Origin: Taklimakanibacter deserti
GTDB lineage: Bacteria; Pseudomonadota; Alphaproteobacteria; Rhizobiales; Aestuariivirgaceae
Direction of reading: 5' to 3'
DNA: 64,000 bases
NCBI GenBank assembly: GCA_003574785.1
Contig: QORU01000021.1
Span: 1 to 64,000 of the forward strand
The notes under the pieces are model-generated. The model made no database searches. It was not told the origin of the DNA and saw nothing but the letters and a program-made list of their open reading frames with translations. Shown in pieces: positions 16,535-24,683 of this stretch (the stretch's first letter is position 1; every line of letters begins with the position of its first letter). Both the position numbers and the translations under genes were made by a program.

Positions 16535-17539
16535 ATGAGATGGATTTCACGACGGCTTGCTGTATTTGCAGCGGCCAGCATGTTCATGGCCGGCACCGCT
16601 TATGCCGAGACCAAGGAGATCAATTTCGGCATCATTTCGACCGAATCGACCCAGAACCTCAAGCAGTACTGGACGCCGTTCCTCGCCGATCTCGAGAAAG
16701 AGACCGGCATCAAGATCAATCCGTTCTTTGCCTCCGACTATGCCGGCATCATCGAAGGCATGCGCTTCGGCAAGGTGCAGGTGGCCTGGTACGGCAACAA
16801 GGCCGCCATGGAAGCGGTCGACCGCGCCGAGGGCGAGGTCTTCGCCCAGTCGGTCGATGCCGAGGGCAATCCCGGCTACTGGTCGCTGCTCGTGACCAAT
16901 GTCGACAACGCCAATATCAACACCGTCGATGACGTGTTGAAATGCGACAAAAGCTTGAGCTTCGGCAATGGCGATCCCAATTCGACCTCGGGCTTCCTGG
17001 TGCCGTCGGTCTTCGTCTTCGGCGCCAAGAGTGTCGATCCCAAGACCTGCTACAAGACGGTCACCAATGCCAATCATGAGACCAATCTCATGGCGGTGGT
17101 GAACAAGCAGGTCGACTTCGCCACCAACAACACCGAGAATTTGCGCAATTTCGCCAAGTCGCATCCGGACGAGCTGAAGAAGATCAAGGAAGTCTGGCGC
17201 TCGCCGCTGATCCCGTCCGATCCCATCGTCTGGCGCAGGGACCTCGACCAGGAGGCCAAGGACAAGATCCTGTCCTTCTTCATGACCTATGGCCGTCAGG
17301 GCTCGGTCGATCAGGTCAAGGCGGCGCGCGAGAATCTCAAGAAGCTCAACTGGGCACCGTTCAAGCCGTCCTCCGATGCGCAGCTCTATCCGATCCGCGT
17401 GCTCGAAATCTCCAAGGCCATGAACAAAGTCAAGGCGGACGAGGCGCTGAGCCAGGCCGACAAGGACGCCAAGATCAAGGAGCTCGAGGCCAAGAAAGCC
17501 GAGTTCGAGAAGCTGATGGCGGAAGTGCCGCAGACCTAA
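16535..17539 (+). CDS. phnD: Phosphonate ABC transporter substrate-binding protein PhnD
   Basis: A 334-aa periplasmic phosphonate-binding protein. From ATG 16535, preceded by CCAGGAGAAG, there is a 24-residue signal peptide ending GTAYA, then KEINFGIISTESTQNLKQYW, the typical PhnD beginning. Conserved segments include FFASDYAGIIEGMRFGKVQVAWYGNKAAMEAV and GDPNSTSGFLVPS-like residues that line the phosphonate pocket. The frame is open back to 16460, inside the repeat, but that part has no signal features. Confidence 0.95.
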   Translation: MRWISRRLAVFAAASMFMAGTAYAETKEINFGIISTESTQNLKQYWTPFLADLEKETGIKINPFFASDYAGIIEGMRFGKVQVAWYGNKAAMEAVDRAEGEVFAQSVDAEGNPGYWSLLVTNVDNANINTVDDVLKCDKSLSFGNGDPNSTSGFLVPSVFVFGAKSVDPKTCYKTVTNANHETNLMAVVNKQVDFATNNTENLRNFAKSHPDELKKIKEVWRSPLIPSDPIVWRRDLDQEAKDKILSFFMTYGRQGSVDQVKAARENLKKLNWAPFKPSSDAQLYPIRVLEISKAMNKVKADEALSQADKDAKIKELEAKKAEFEKLMAEVPQT

Positions 17540-17548
17540 ACAAGCATC

Positions 17549-17585
17549 TTCCCCTCTCCCGTTGCGCGGCAATGGGAGAGGGGAA
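17549..17585. repeat. Intergenic palindrome between phnD and phnE
   Basis: Perfect 12-bp inverted repeat TTCCCCTCTCCC (17549-17560) and GGGAGAGGGGAA (17574-17585) around a 13-bp spacer. Such GC-rich stem-loops after a binding-protein gene often stabilise upstream mRNA or reduce read-through, which raises binding-protein levels over permease. A related palindrome occurs at 23774-23806, again between a binding-protein gene and a permease gene. Confidence 0.75.
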
Positions 17586-17603
17586 CTCTCGCAGGACGCG
17601 TTG

Positions 17604-18398
17604 ATGATCACAAGTGCGATCTACATTCCTCCCGTGCCGGCGGCGCAGCGCTACGGTCAGCTCGCCTTCTGGTCGATCCTCGCGATCCTTCTGGCCTGGA
17701 GCTTCAACCCGGCCGAGATCTACCGCGCCCCGCTGCTCGTCACCGATGCCGGCAACATGGCGAAATATGCGTCAGGCTTCCTCTCGCCCAATTTCGCCGA
17801 CTGGAAGCTCTATGTCAGCGAGATGCTGATCACCGTCCATATCGCGATCTGGGGCACCTTCCTCGCCATCCTGTTCGGTATCCCCTTGTCGCTTCTCGCG
17901 TCCAACAATGTCGCGCCGGTCTGGATCGTCCAGCCGGTGCGCCGGCTGATGGATGCCTGCCGGGCGATCAACGAGCTCGTCTTCGCCGTCCTCTTCGTCG
18001 TAGCCGTCGGCCTCGGCCCCTTTGCCGGCGTCATGGCGGTGTTCGTCCACAATCTCGGCATCATCTCGAAACTCTTCTCGGAAGCCGTGGAAGCCTCCGA
18101 TCCACGCCCCGTCGAGGGCATTCGCGCCACGGGCGCCACGCGGCTCCAGGAAGTCATCTATGGTATCGTCCCGCAAGTGATGCCGCTGTGGCTGAGCTAT
18201 GGGCTCTATCGCTTCGAATCGAATGTGCGCGGCGCCACCGTCCTCGGCATCGTCGGCGCCGGCGGCATCGGGCAACTGCTCTTCGAGAACATCCGCGGCT
18301 TCTATTATGGCGAGACCGCCGCGATCATGATCGTCGTGGTGGTGACCGTCGCCATCATCGACATCATTTCGCAGCGTCTGCGCAAGGTGCTGGTATGA
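17604..18398 (+). CDS. phnE: Phosphonate ABC transporter permease PhnE
   Basis: A 264-aa inner-membrane permease with about six helices and the EAA loop (EGIRATGATRLQEVIYGIVPQ). It imports phosphonates with PhnC and PhnD. Conserved pieces are RAINELVFAVLFVVAVGLGPFAGV and RGATVLGIVGAGGIGQLLFE. ATG 17604 is chosen; TTG 17601 would add one residue. Only one permease gene is present, so a homodimer is expected. It overlaps the DUF1045 gene by ATGA. Confidence 0.95.
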   Translation: MITSAIYIPPVPAAQRYGQLAFWSILAILLAWSFNPAEIYRAPLLVTDAGNMAKYASGFLSPNFADWKLYVSEMLITVHIAIWGTFLAILFGIPLSLLASNNVAPVWIVQPVRRLMDACRAINELVFAVLFVVAVGLGPFAGVMAVFVHNLGIISKLFSEAVEASDPRPVEGIRATGATRLQEVIYGIVPQVMPLWLSYGLYRFESNVRGATVLGIVGAGGIGQLLFENIRGFYYGETAAIMIVVVVTVAIIDIISQRLRKVLV

Positions 18399-19117
18399 GC
18401 GCTCGCTACGCTCTGTACTACGCGCCCGCCCCCGACACGCTGTTCCATGCGCTGGGCGCGCGCTGGCTCGGCCGTGACGCCTGGTCGGGAGAGACTTTGG
18501 GCCAGCCCGCGATCGAAAACTTGGCGGACCTCACCGGCGAGCCGCGCCGCTATGGCTTCCATGCGACCCTCAAGGCGCCGTTCAAGCTGGCGGCAAGTAA
18601 GAGTCGAAAAGACCTGTCGGCCTTCGCCGAAGAGTTCGCCAGGCGCCAGGCGCCGGTGATGCTGAGGAAGCTCCGCCTTGCCGCCCTCGACGGCTTCCTG
18701 GCGCTCGTCCCCGATGCCGAGAGCGATCACCTGCATGAGCTCAGCGCCTGCTGCGTCATGGATTTCGACGGCTTCCGCGGACCCTTGCACCAGGAAGAGA
18801 TCGCGCGGCGTCACCGTTCGGGTCTCAATCTGCGCCAGAGCCGGCTGCTCCTCAACTGGGGCTATCCCCATGTGCTCGACCAGTTCCGCTTCCACGTGAC
18901 GCTCAGCGACAAGCTCGAGGCGGCGGACATGGCGCGCTTGCGATCCGCGGCCGAGACGCATTTTGCGGTGGCGATCGGCGCCCCGCTGCTGATCGATGCG
19001 ATCACGATTTTCTGCGAGGCGGAACCGGGCGCGCCTTTCCGCGCCGAGGAGCGCTTCACGCTCGCCGGCAAGGCCGACAGGGCCTGGCCCGAAATCTGGA
19101 AACTGGGTGTGAGATGA
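18395..19117 (+). CDS. DUF1045 phosphonate-operon protein, 2H phosphoesterase type
   Basis: A 240-aa protein of the DUF1045 family, found mainly in C-P lyase operons. It carries two H-x-T motifs, FHAT (His56, Thr58) in YGFHATLKAPF and FHVT (His167, Thr169) in FRFHVTLSDK, the catalytic signature of the 2H phosphoesterase fold. This operon has no phnP, the metallo-beta-lactamase that opens ribose 1,2-cyclic phosphate 5-phosphate after PhnJ. DUF1045 is therefore a likely functional substitute (inference). It is coupled by ATGA overlaps to phnE and phnM. Confidence 0.9.
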   Translation: MSARYALYYAPAPDTLFHALGARWLGRDAWSGETLGQPAIENLADLTGEPRRYGFHATLKAPFKLAASKSRKDLSAFAEEFARRQAPVMLRKLRLAALDGFLALVPDAESDHLHELSACCVMDFDGFRGPLHQEEIARRHRSGLNLRQSRLLLNWGYPHVLDQFRFHVTLSDKLEAADMARLRSAAETHFAVAIGAPLLIDAITIFCEAEPGAPFRAEERFTLAGKADRAWPEIWKLGVR

Positions 19118-20259
19118 CGAAGGAAAAAGTCCTCGGCAATGCGAGGATCGTGTCGGCCGCCGAGATCATCGAAGGGGCTGTGCTGCTGCGCCACGGCGTG
19201 ATTGCCGATATCACGCGAGGACCGGTCGCCGCCGTCGATGTCGATCTCGACGGCGCCTATCTGCTGCCGGGCCTGGTCGAGCTTCATACCGATCATCTCG
19301 AAAGTCATTTTCGCCCCCGGCCGGGGGTTGCCTGGCCGGCGGTCGGGGCACTTCTCGCTCATGATGCGCAGATCGCCTCGGCCGGCATCACCACCGTCTT
19401 CGACGCCTTGCGCGCCGGCACCTTCGACACCGAGGACGGGGCCTTGCGCCGTGCCAATGGCGAGCTGAGCCAGGCGATCGTCGCGGCCCGCGCCGGCGAC
19501 ATGCTGCGCGCCGATCACCGCATTCATTTGCGCTGCGAATTGCCCTGCGCCGACACCTTCGACACCGCCGAGGAGCTCGTCGAGGACGGCCTCGTCGACC
19601 TCTTGTCGGTCATGGACCACACGCCGGGCGAGCGCCAGTTCGTCAGCCTCGACAAGTTCCGCGAATATTATCTCGGCAAGAACATCATGACGGCGGACCG
19701 GCTCGAGGTGTTCATCACCGAGCGGCGCGAATTGAACATCCTCCATTCCGACCGTAACCGCCGCGCCATCGTTAATCTCGCTCTGGCCCATGGGATCAAG
19801 CTCGCGAGCCACGACGATGCGACGCTCGAGCATGTCGCGGAGGCCGTCGCCGACGGCGTCGCCATTTCGGAGTTTCCGACCACCGCGGAGGCCGCCCGCG
19901 CCGCCCATGTCAACGGCCTTTCAGTGCTGATGGGCGCGCCCAATCTGGTGCGCGGCGGCTCGCATTCCGGCAATATCCCGACCCTCGATGTCGCCAAGGC
20001 CCGATGCCTCGACCTCATGTCCTCGGACTACGTGCCGGTGAGCCTGCTGCATGCCGCCTTTGCCTTGCCCGAGATCGCGCCCGAGATCGGCTTGCCCGAA
20101 GCCGTGACGATCGTGTCGCGCAATCCGGCCCGCGTGATGGGTCTCGACGATCGGGGCGAGATCGCGCCAGGCAAGCGCGCCGATCTCATCGAGGTGCGCC
20201 GGGTGGATGGTTTTCCCGTCGTGCGCTCGGTCTGGCGGGCGGCGGAGCGCGTCCTCTGA
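19114..20259 (+). CDS. phnM: Phosphonate pathway triphosphate hydrolase PhnM
   Basis: A 381-aa amidohydrolase-superfamily enzyme that removes pyrophosphate from alkylphosphonate-ribose-5-triphosphate. The metal-binding start of the barrel is LPGLVELHTDHLESHF, with the HxDH-type ligand set, followed by the SHDDATLEH region and the C-terminal amidohydrolase end RNPARVMGLDDRGEIAPGKR-type sequence (RNPARVMGL). Length matches E. coli PhnM. It overlaps the DUF1045 gene by four bases; phnN starts 1 bp after its stop. Confidence 0.95.
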   Translation: MTKEKVLGNARIVSAAEIIEGAVLLRHGVIADITRGPVAAVDVDLDGAYLLPGLVELHTDHLESHFRPRPGVAWPAVGALLAHDAQIASAGITTVFDALRAGTFDTEDGALRRANGELSQAIVAARAGDMLRADHRIHLRCELPCADTFDTAEELVEDGLVDLLSVMDHTPGERQFVSLDKFREYYLGKNIMTADRLEVFITERRELNILHSDRNRRAIVNLALAHGIKLASHDDATLEHVAEAVADGVAISEFPTTAEAARAAHVNGLSVLMGAPNLVRGGSHSGNIPTLDVAKARCLDLMSSDYVPVSLLHAAFALPEIAPEIGLPEAVTIVSRNPARVMGLDDRGEIAPGKRADLIEVRRVDGFPVVRSVWRAAERVL

Positions 20260-20260
20260 C

Positions 20261-20842
20261 ATGCCGCCGCTGCCGGGCAAGCTGGTTCTGGTGGTAGGAC
20301 CGTCGGGCGCCGGCAAGGATAGCCTGTTGCGCCATGCAGCGGAAAGTCTCGCCGGTACCAGGCACGTCGTCTTTCCACGCCGCGTCATCACCCGCCCGAA
20401 TGGCGACGCTACGGAAGCCCATGACAGCATGACAGCGGAAGACTTCCGCAAGGCCGAGGCGAGAGGCCACTTCGCTCTGTCCTGGGAGGCGCATGGCCTT
20501 CATTACGGCATTCCCGTTACGATCCTGAATGACCTTGCGGCCGGCCGGGCCGTCGCCGTCAATGTCTCACGTGCCGTCATTGCAGAGGCGGGAATCCGCT
20601 TTCCCAACCTGGCCGTGCTCCATGTCACGGCACCCGTGTCGGTCATCGCCGCGCGGCTGGCCGGGCGCGGGCGCGAGTCCCCTGAGGACATCGCCCGGCG
20701 CATCGAACGTGAGCCGCCGCATTTCGAGGCGCGCTTCGATACGGTCACCATCGTCAACGACACGACGCTCGAGCGCGCCGGTCTCGCTTTCACCACCGCC
20801 CTCTTGCGATTTGTCGAGGTCAGCCATGCCGCGCCTGTCTGA
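20261..20842 (+). CDS. phnN: Ribose 1,5-bisphosphokinase PhnN
   Basis: A 193-aa P-loop kinase that turns ribose 1,5-bisphosphate into 5-phosphoribosyl diphosphate (PRPP), the last step that salvages the ribose carrier. The P-loop is VVGPSGAGKDSLLRHA at the N-terminus; the guanylate-kinase-like HDSMTAEDFRKAEARGHFALSWEAHGL-type block follows (HDSMTAEDF, SWEAHGLHYGIP). ATG 20261 is the start; the frame open to 20207 is a shadow of phnM. Its end overlaps the next gene by 17 bp. Confidence 0.94.
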   Translation: MPPLPGKLVLVVGPSGAGKDSLLRHAAESLAGTRHVVFPRRVITRPNGDATEAHDSMTAEDFRKAEARGHFALSWEAHGLHYGIPVTILNDLAAGRAVAVNVSRAVIAEAGIRFPNLAVLHVTAPVSVIAARLAGRGRESPEDIARRIEREPPHFEARFDTVTIVNDTTLERAGLAFTTALLRFVEVSHAAPV

Positions 20843-21461
20843 GACGCCCTATTTCCATGACGGCGCCGTCGTCATCGGCTCGACGCTCGGCCGCTATGTC
20901 GAGATCGGCGCCGGATCCCGTATCACCGAGAGCATCTTCGGCGACTACAGCTATACCGACCGCTATGCCGACATCGCCTATTCGACCCTCGGCAAGTTCG
21001 TGAATGTCGCGGCCTTCGTGCGCATCAATCCGGGCGAGCATCCCTATCAGCGCGCCTCGCTGCATCATTTCATGTATCGCTCGGAATATTACTGGCCGGA
21101 GGAGAAAGGCGAGGAAGCGATCTTCGACTGGCGGCGCTCGCGCGGCGCCGTCATCGGCCACGACACCTGGATCGGCCATGGCTCGGTGATCATGAAGGGC
21201 GTCACCATTGGCGATGGCGCCATCGTGGGCTCGCTCTCGGTCGTAACTAAAGATGTCCCCGCCTATGCGATCGTCGCGGGCAAGCCGGCGCAGTTCATCA
21301 AGTGGCGCCATCCGCAAGCCATAGGCCGGCGCCTGCAGGCACTCGCCTGGTGGGACTGGGACCACGCGACACTGCGCCAGGCGCTCGAGGATTTCCGCAC
21401 GCTGACAGTCGAGGCCTTCCTCGAGCGCTACGAGGCAATGCCCATGCAGAAGGTCGGCTAG
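20826..21461 (+). CDS. Phosphonate-operon hexapeptide-repeat acyltransferase
   Basis: A 211-aa left-handed beta-helix transferase of the type found in phn operons. Hexapeptide repeats run through GSTLGRYVEIGAGSRITESI and again VIGHDTWIGHGSVIMKGVTI, GDGAIVGSLSVVTKDVPAYA and IVAGKPAQFIKWR, the standard acetyl-CoA-site end. It may acetylate an aminophosphonate or another intermediate, much as PhnO does with an unrelated GNAT fold; substrate is not known. The ATG lies inside phnN, and it is the last gene of the operon. Confidence 0.9.
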   Translation: MPRLSETPYFHDGAVVIGSTLGRYVEIGAGSRITESIFGDYSYTDRYADIAYSTLGKFVNVAAFVRINPGEHPYQRASLHHFMYRSEYYWPEEKGEEAIFDWRRSRGAVIGHDTWIGHGSVIMKGVTIGDGAIVGSLSVVTKDVPAYAIVAGKPAQFIKWRHPQAIGRRLQALAWWDWDHATLRQALEDFRTLTVEAFLERYEAMPMQKVG

Positions 21462-21490
21462 CCTCCACTCTTTCCTGCAACTACGGCTTC

Positions 21491-21524
21491 AAGGCTTGTG
21501 CCCGCGCATGCGGGGACAGGCCTT
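21491..21524 (+). terminator. Palindromic stem-loop after the phn operon
   Basis: AAGGCTTGTGCCCGC (21491-21505) and GCGGGGACAGGCCTT (21510-21524) pair over 15 positions with two mismatches around a GCAT loop. It lies 29 bp after the last phn gene and has no clear T-run, so it could be a Rho-assisted terminator, an mRNA 3' stabiliser or a dispersed repeat. Confidence 0.55.
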
Positions 21525-21530
21525 CGCCCC

Positions 21531-21558
21531 TTGACGCTCGATAGCCGCCGACTATAGT
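21531..21558 (+). promoter_or_regulatory. Candidate sigma-70 promoter of the SDR/CUT1 operon
   Basis: TTGACG (21531-21536) and TATAGT (21553-21558) are separated by 16 bp, a good match to vegetative -35/-10 boxes, 47 bp before the SDR start at 21605. It is the first promoter-like element after the phn stem-loop, which supports a separate transcript for the following genes. Confidence 0.55.
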
Positions 21559-21604
21559 CCATGTCCGGCATACTAGATTAAAGTCCACCATTACGGAAAA
21601 GCAC

Positions 21605-22381
21605 ATGGGATTGCTCGCCGGCAAAATCTGCCTCGTCAGCGGTGCGGGCCAGGGCCTGGGGCGCGCGGTGTCCCACGAAATGGCGGACGAAGGCGCCCAT
21701 GTCATGCTGCTGGAGCGCAATGCCGAGACCGTCGCCACGGTGGCCGCCGAGGTCGAGGCCAAGGGCGGCAGCGTCACGCCCTATCCGCTCGATGTCACCG
21801 ATTATGACCGCTATCGCGAGATCGTCGCCGATGTGATCGCCAAGCACGGGCGCATCGACGTGCTGGTCAACAATGCCGCGATCAACCCGCCGACCCGCAC
21901 CATCCTCGACGACACGCTGGAGGACTGGCGGCGCACCATCGCCATCAATCTCGAGGCCGTCTATATGGGCAGCAAGCTGGTGGCGCCCCATATGGTGAAG
22001 CAGGAATGGGGGCGCATCATCCACGTCGCCTCGATCCAGGGCTTTGCCTCGAGCGGCGAGGCCGGCGCCTACAACGCCGCCAAGGGCGGCATCATCGCCT
22101 ATACCCAATCCATGGCGGTCGAGCTCGGCCGCTACAATATTCTCGTCAATGCGGTGGCGCCCGGTTTCATGGTGACGCCGATGTCGATCGTCAACGGCGT
22201 CGATGAGACGACGACACCCGACTTCATCGAATGGTATGTGCGCCGGCGCAAGATCCCCTTGGGCCGCAGCGGCCTGCCCGAGGACGTCTCGGGCACCGTC
22301 GTCTTCCTGGCCTCCGACTATTGCCGCTACATGACCGGGCAATTGCTGGTGGTCGATGGCGGGCTGATGAGCACATTCTGA
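21605..22381 (+). CDS. Short-chain dehydrogenase/reductase (SDR)
   Basis: A 258-aa classical SDR. The NAD(P) motif is SGAGQGLGRAVSHEM, the NNA motif is VLVNNAAINPPT, the catalytic Ser is in HVASIQGFASSGEAG and the Tyr-Lys pair is YNAAKGG. The C-terminus ends with the YMTGQLLVVDGG motif. An acidic residue follows the second strand (LLERNAE), which favours NAD. It opens the CUT1 sugar-transport operon, so it probably oxidises the imported sugar or polyol; the substrate cannot be told from sequence. Confidence 0.9.
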   Translation: MGLLAGKICLVSGAGQGLGRAVSHEMADEGAHVMLLERNAETVATVAAEVEAKGGSVTPYPLDVTDYDRYREIVADVIAKHGRIDVLVNNAAINPPTRTILDDTLEDWRRTIAINLEAVYMGSKLVAPHMVKQEWGRIIHVASIQGFASSGEAGAYNAAKGGIIAYTQSMAVELGRYNILVNAVAPGFMVTPMSIVNGVDETTTPDFIEWYVRRRKIPLGRSGLPEDVSGTVVFLASDYCRYMTGQLLVVDGGLMSTF

Positions 22382-22428
22382 CCGAGAACGACTATCATAA
22401 TGAGTGAGGAACAGGGAAGGCATCAGCC

Positions 22429-23769
22429 ATGAGCACCATCAAGATACCCAATATCTCGCGTCGTGATTTCCTGATGACATCGGCGGGGCTCAGCGCCGCC
22501 GCCGCTTTCGGCCTGCCCACGGGCGCCCGCGCCGAGGACAAGACCCTCGACATGTGGTGGTGGGGCCAGCAGGAGCTGCCCGGCCTGCAGAAATTCGTCG
22601 ACGACTCGATTGCCGCCTACAAGGACGCGACGGTCAAGTCGATGCTGCAGGACACCGCCGTGGTGATCTCGCAGTTCCAGACCGCGGCCGCCGCCGGCAA
22701 GGCGCCCGATATCCAGTATCTATGGAACGGCGTCTATCACATGGAGAGCGTGTGGCTGGGCTATCTCAAGGGCCTGAAAGGTCTGGTGAAGGACGACATC
22801 CTCACCGCCTCCAACCCGACCGCGCTCAGCCGCTTCGGCGGCAATATCTACCGCGTCGGCTGGTATCCGCTGCCGATGTTCTGGTGCTACAACAAGACCC
22901 TGTTCGAGAAGGCCGGCCTCGATCCCGAAGCGCCGCCCAAGACCTGGGACGACCTGCTCGCCGCCTGCGAGAAGCTCAAATCCGCCGGCATCGAGCCTTT
23001 GGGCGGCGGCATCCAGGACGGCTATTGGAGTGAATGGTACATCACCCATTCCCTGCCGCAGAATCTCGATTCCTTCGGCGAGGCGGTCGAGCTCATCATC
23101 GGCGAGAAGGATTTCCGCGATCCAAAATATCACGAGCACTGGACGAAGCTCGAAGAGCTCAAGAAGAAGGGCTATCTCAACAAGGACATGTCGTCGCTCG
23201 AGCTCTATCCCGGCATCGATCTCGTCGCTGCAGGCAAGCTCGCCATCGGCCAGACGATCGGCACCAGGCTTCCCGCCGACAGCAAGGCGACCGGCGGCAA
23301 GATCGGCTTCATGACCATGCCGATCTTCGGCAAGGGCAAGCTTGCCGGCGTTCCCGTGGTCGACGTCCAGGGGCTCGGCATCTCGACCAACGCCGAGGAT
23401 CCGCAAGCGGCGGCCGCCTTCCTCGAATATCTGAACTCGCCCGAGCGGCTGAAGGCCTTCTGGGACGCGACCGGCTGGCTCCCGTCCAACACGACCTTCG
23501 ATGCGAGCGTCATCACCGATCCGTCGGTCAGGGCATTGTGGGAGAATTGGGGCCTCAAGCCCAATATCTCCAACGTGACCAATCTGGTGCCGGGCCAGTT
23601 CTATGAGCGCGCCGCCATCCCGACCGGCCAGCAGATCGTCCAGGGCTCGATGACCGGCGAGCAGGCGGGCGAGCTCGCCGCCAACACCGCCAAGGAATGG
23701 CGCGACTTCAATCCCGACATGGTCGAGAACTACCGCAAATGGGCCGTCGACCTGTCGGCGCCGCTTTGA
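22429..23769 (+). CDS. CUT1 sugar ABC transporter substrate-binding protein
   Basis: A 446-aa periplasmic binding protein (SBP_bac_1 type) with a Tat-like signal: ISRRDFLMTSAGLSAAAAFG, then a cut after GARA. The mature start TLDMWWWGQQELPGLQKFVD and the TAAAAGKAPDIQYLWNG segment are typical of CUT1 sugar-binding proteins. Many Trp and Tyr residues suggest carbohydrate stacking. Its stop codon overlaps the permease start (TTGA), and two permeases follow, but no ATPase. Ligand unknown. Confidence 0.9.
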   Translation: MSTIKIPNISRRDFLMTSAGLSAAAAFGLPTGARAEDKTLDMWWWGQQELPGLQKFVDDSIAAYKDATVKSMLQDTAVVISQFQTAAAAGKAPDIQYLWNGVYHMESVWLGYLKGLKGLVKDDILTASNPTALSRFGGNIYRVGWYPLPMFWCYNKTLFEKAGLDPEAPPKTWDDLLAACEKLKSAGIEPLGGGIQDGYWSEWYITHSLPQNLDSFGEAVELIIGEKDFRDPKYHEHWTKLEELKKKGYLNKDMSSLELYPGIDLVAAGKLAIGQTIGTRLPADSKATGGKIGFMTMPIFGKGKLAGVPVVDVQGLGISTNAEDPQAAAAFLEYLNSPERLKAFWDATGWLPSNTTFDASVITDPSVRALWENWGLKPNISNVTNLVPGQFYERAAIPTGQQIVQGSMTGEQAGELAANTAKEWRDFNPDMVENYRKWAVDLSAPL

Positions 23770-24680
23770 TCTCTTCCCCTCGCCCCGCGAAGCGGGGCGA
23801 GGGGAAAGCGCTGTCGAAGCTCAAGCCCTATCTCTATGTGCTGCCGCTGGTGGCGCTCCTGGCTTCCGTCTTCGGCTATCCGCTGGTCCGCATCTTCGAA
23901 TTCAGCTTCAAGCTGGTGCGCGGCGTCGACGGCCCGTGGATCGGCTTGCGCAATTACCAGCTGATCCTGTCGCAATCGCTGTTCTGGGAATCGGTGCTGC
24001 ACAATATCCAGCTCCTGCTGGCGATCCCCGCCATGGTCGTCATCTCGCTCCTGATCTCGATCCTGCTCTATGAGCGCGTTCCCGGCTGGAAGCTCTATCG
24101 CATCATCGTCTTCGTGCCTTTCGTGCTCGCCATCCCGATCATCGCCGTGATCATGAAGCGCATGTTCCAGTTCTCAGGCCCGGTGAACGAAGTCCTGAGG
24201 TGGCTGAGCCTCGATTTCCTGGCGCTCGACTGGATCGGCTCTTCCGATGTCGCGCTGTGGACGGTGATGATCCTGATCATCTGGCGCGAATCCGCCCTCG
24301 GCATCATCCTCTTCCTCGCCCGCCTCCTGAGCCTCGATGAATCGGTGATCGAGGCCGGCAAGCTCGACGGCGCCAATTGGGGGCAGCGCGTGTGGCACAT
24401 CATCCTGCCGCAGATGAAAGGCGTCATCGAGTTCTTCGCCGTGGTCAGCGTCATCACCATGCTGGCCTCGGTCTTCGCCTATGTCTTCGTCATGGGCGGC
24501 GGCCGCGGCGGTCCCGGCACCGCGACCATGGTGATCGAGCTCTATATCTTCAATGCGCTGATCCGCATCAGCCTGCCGGGCATCGCGTCGGCAGCCTCGG
24601 TGCTGCTGTTCGGCGTGTCGGTGCTGCTGATCTTCCCGATGTTCCGGGCGCGCCGCCGGGTCAGGGAGCAGGAAGGCTAG
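23766..24680 (+). CDS. CUT1 sugar ABC transporter permease (UgpA/MsmF type)
   Basis: A permease with six predicted helices and the EAA loop EAGKLDGANWGQRVWHIILPQ. From TTG 23766, which overlaps the binding-protein stop as TTGA, it has 304 aa. The first ~16 residues (ISSPRPAKRGEGK) are encoded by a 33-bp palindrome, and the family-like sequence starts at LSKLKPYLYVLPLVALL. The open frame reaches 23697, but that part is a shadow of the binding protein. No in-frame ATG or GTG is visible between 23766 and the first helix, so the true start is uncertain. Confidence 0.88.
   Translation: MISSPRPAKRGEGKALSKLKPYLYVLPLVALLASVFGYPLVRIFEFSFKLVRGVDGPWIGLRNYQLILSQSLFWESVLHNIQLLLAIPAMVVISLLISILLYERVPGWKLYRIIVFVPFVLAIPIIAVIMKRMFQFSGPVNEVLRWLSLDFLALDWIGSSDVALWTVMILIIWRESALGIILFLARLLSLDESVIEAGKLDGANWGQRVWHIILPQMKGVIEFFAVVSVITMLASVFAYVFVMGGGRGGPGTATMVIELYIFNALIRISLPGIASAASVLLFGVSVLLIFPMFRARRRVREQEG
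23774..23806. repeat. GC-rich palindrome at the start of the permease gene
   Basis: Perfect 15-bp inverted repeat, TTCCCCTCGCCCCGC (23774-23788) and GCGGGGCGAGGGGAA (23792-23806), around GAA. It matches the style of the palindrome at 17549-17585 (TTCCCCTC...GAGGGGAA). It lies directly after the binding-protein stop and covers the predicted N-terminal codons of the permease, so it can reduce permease translation or stabilise the upstream message. Confidence 0.8.
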
Positions 24681-24683
24681 ACC

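Noticed and set aside
16441..23806. Palindromic repeats as a CRISPR or mobile element signature
   Set aside because: Repeats are single, widely spaced stem-loops with no regular spacers, no cas genes and no transposase; they fit dispersed intergenic palindromes.
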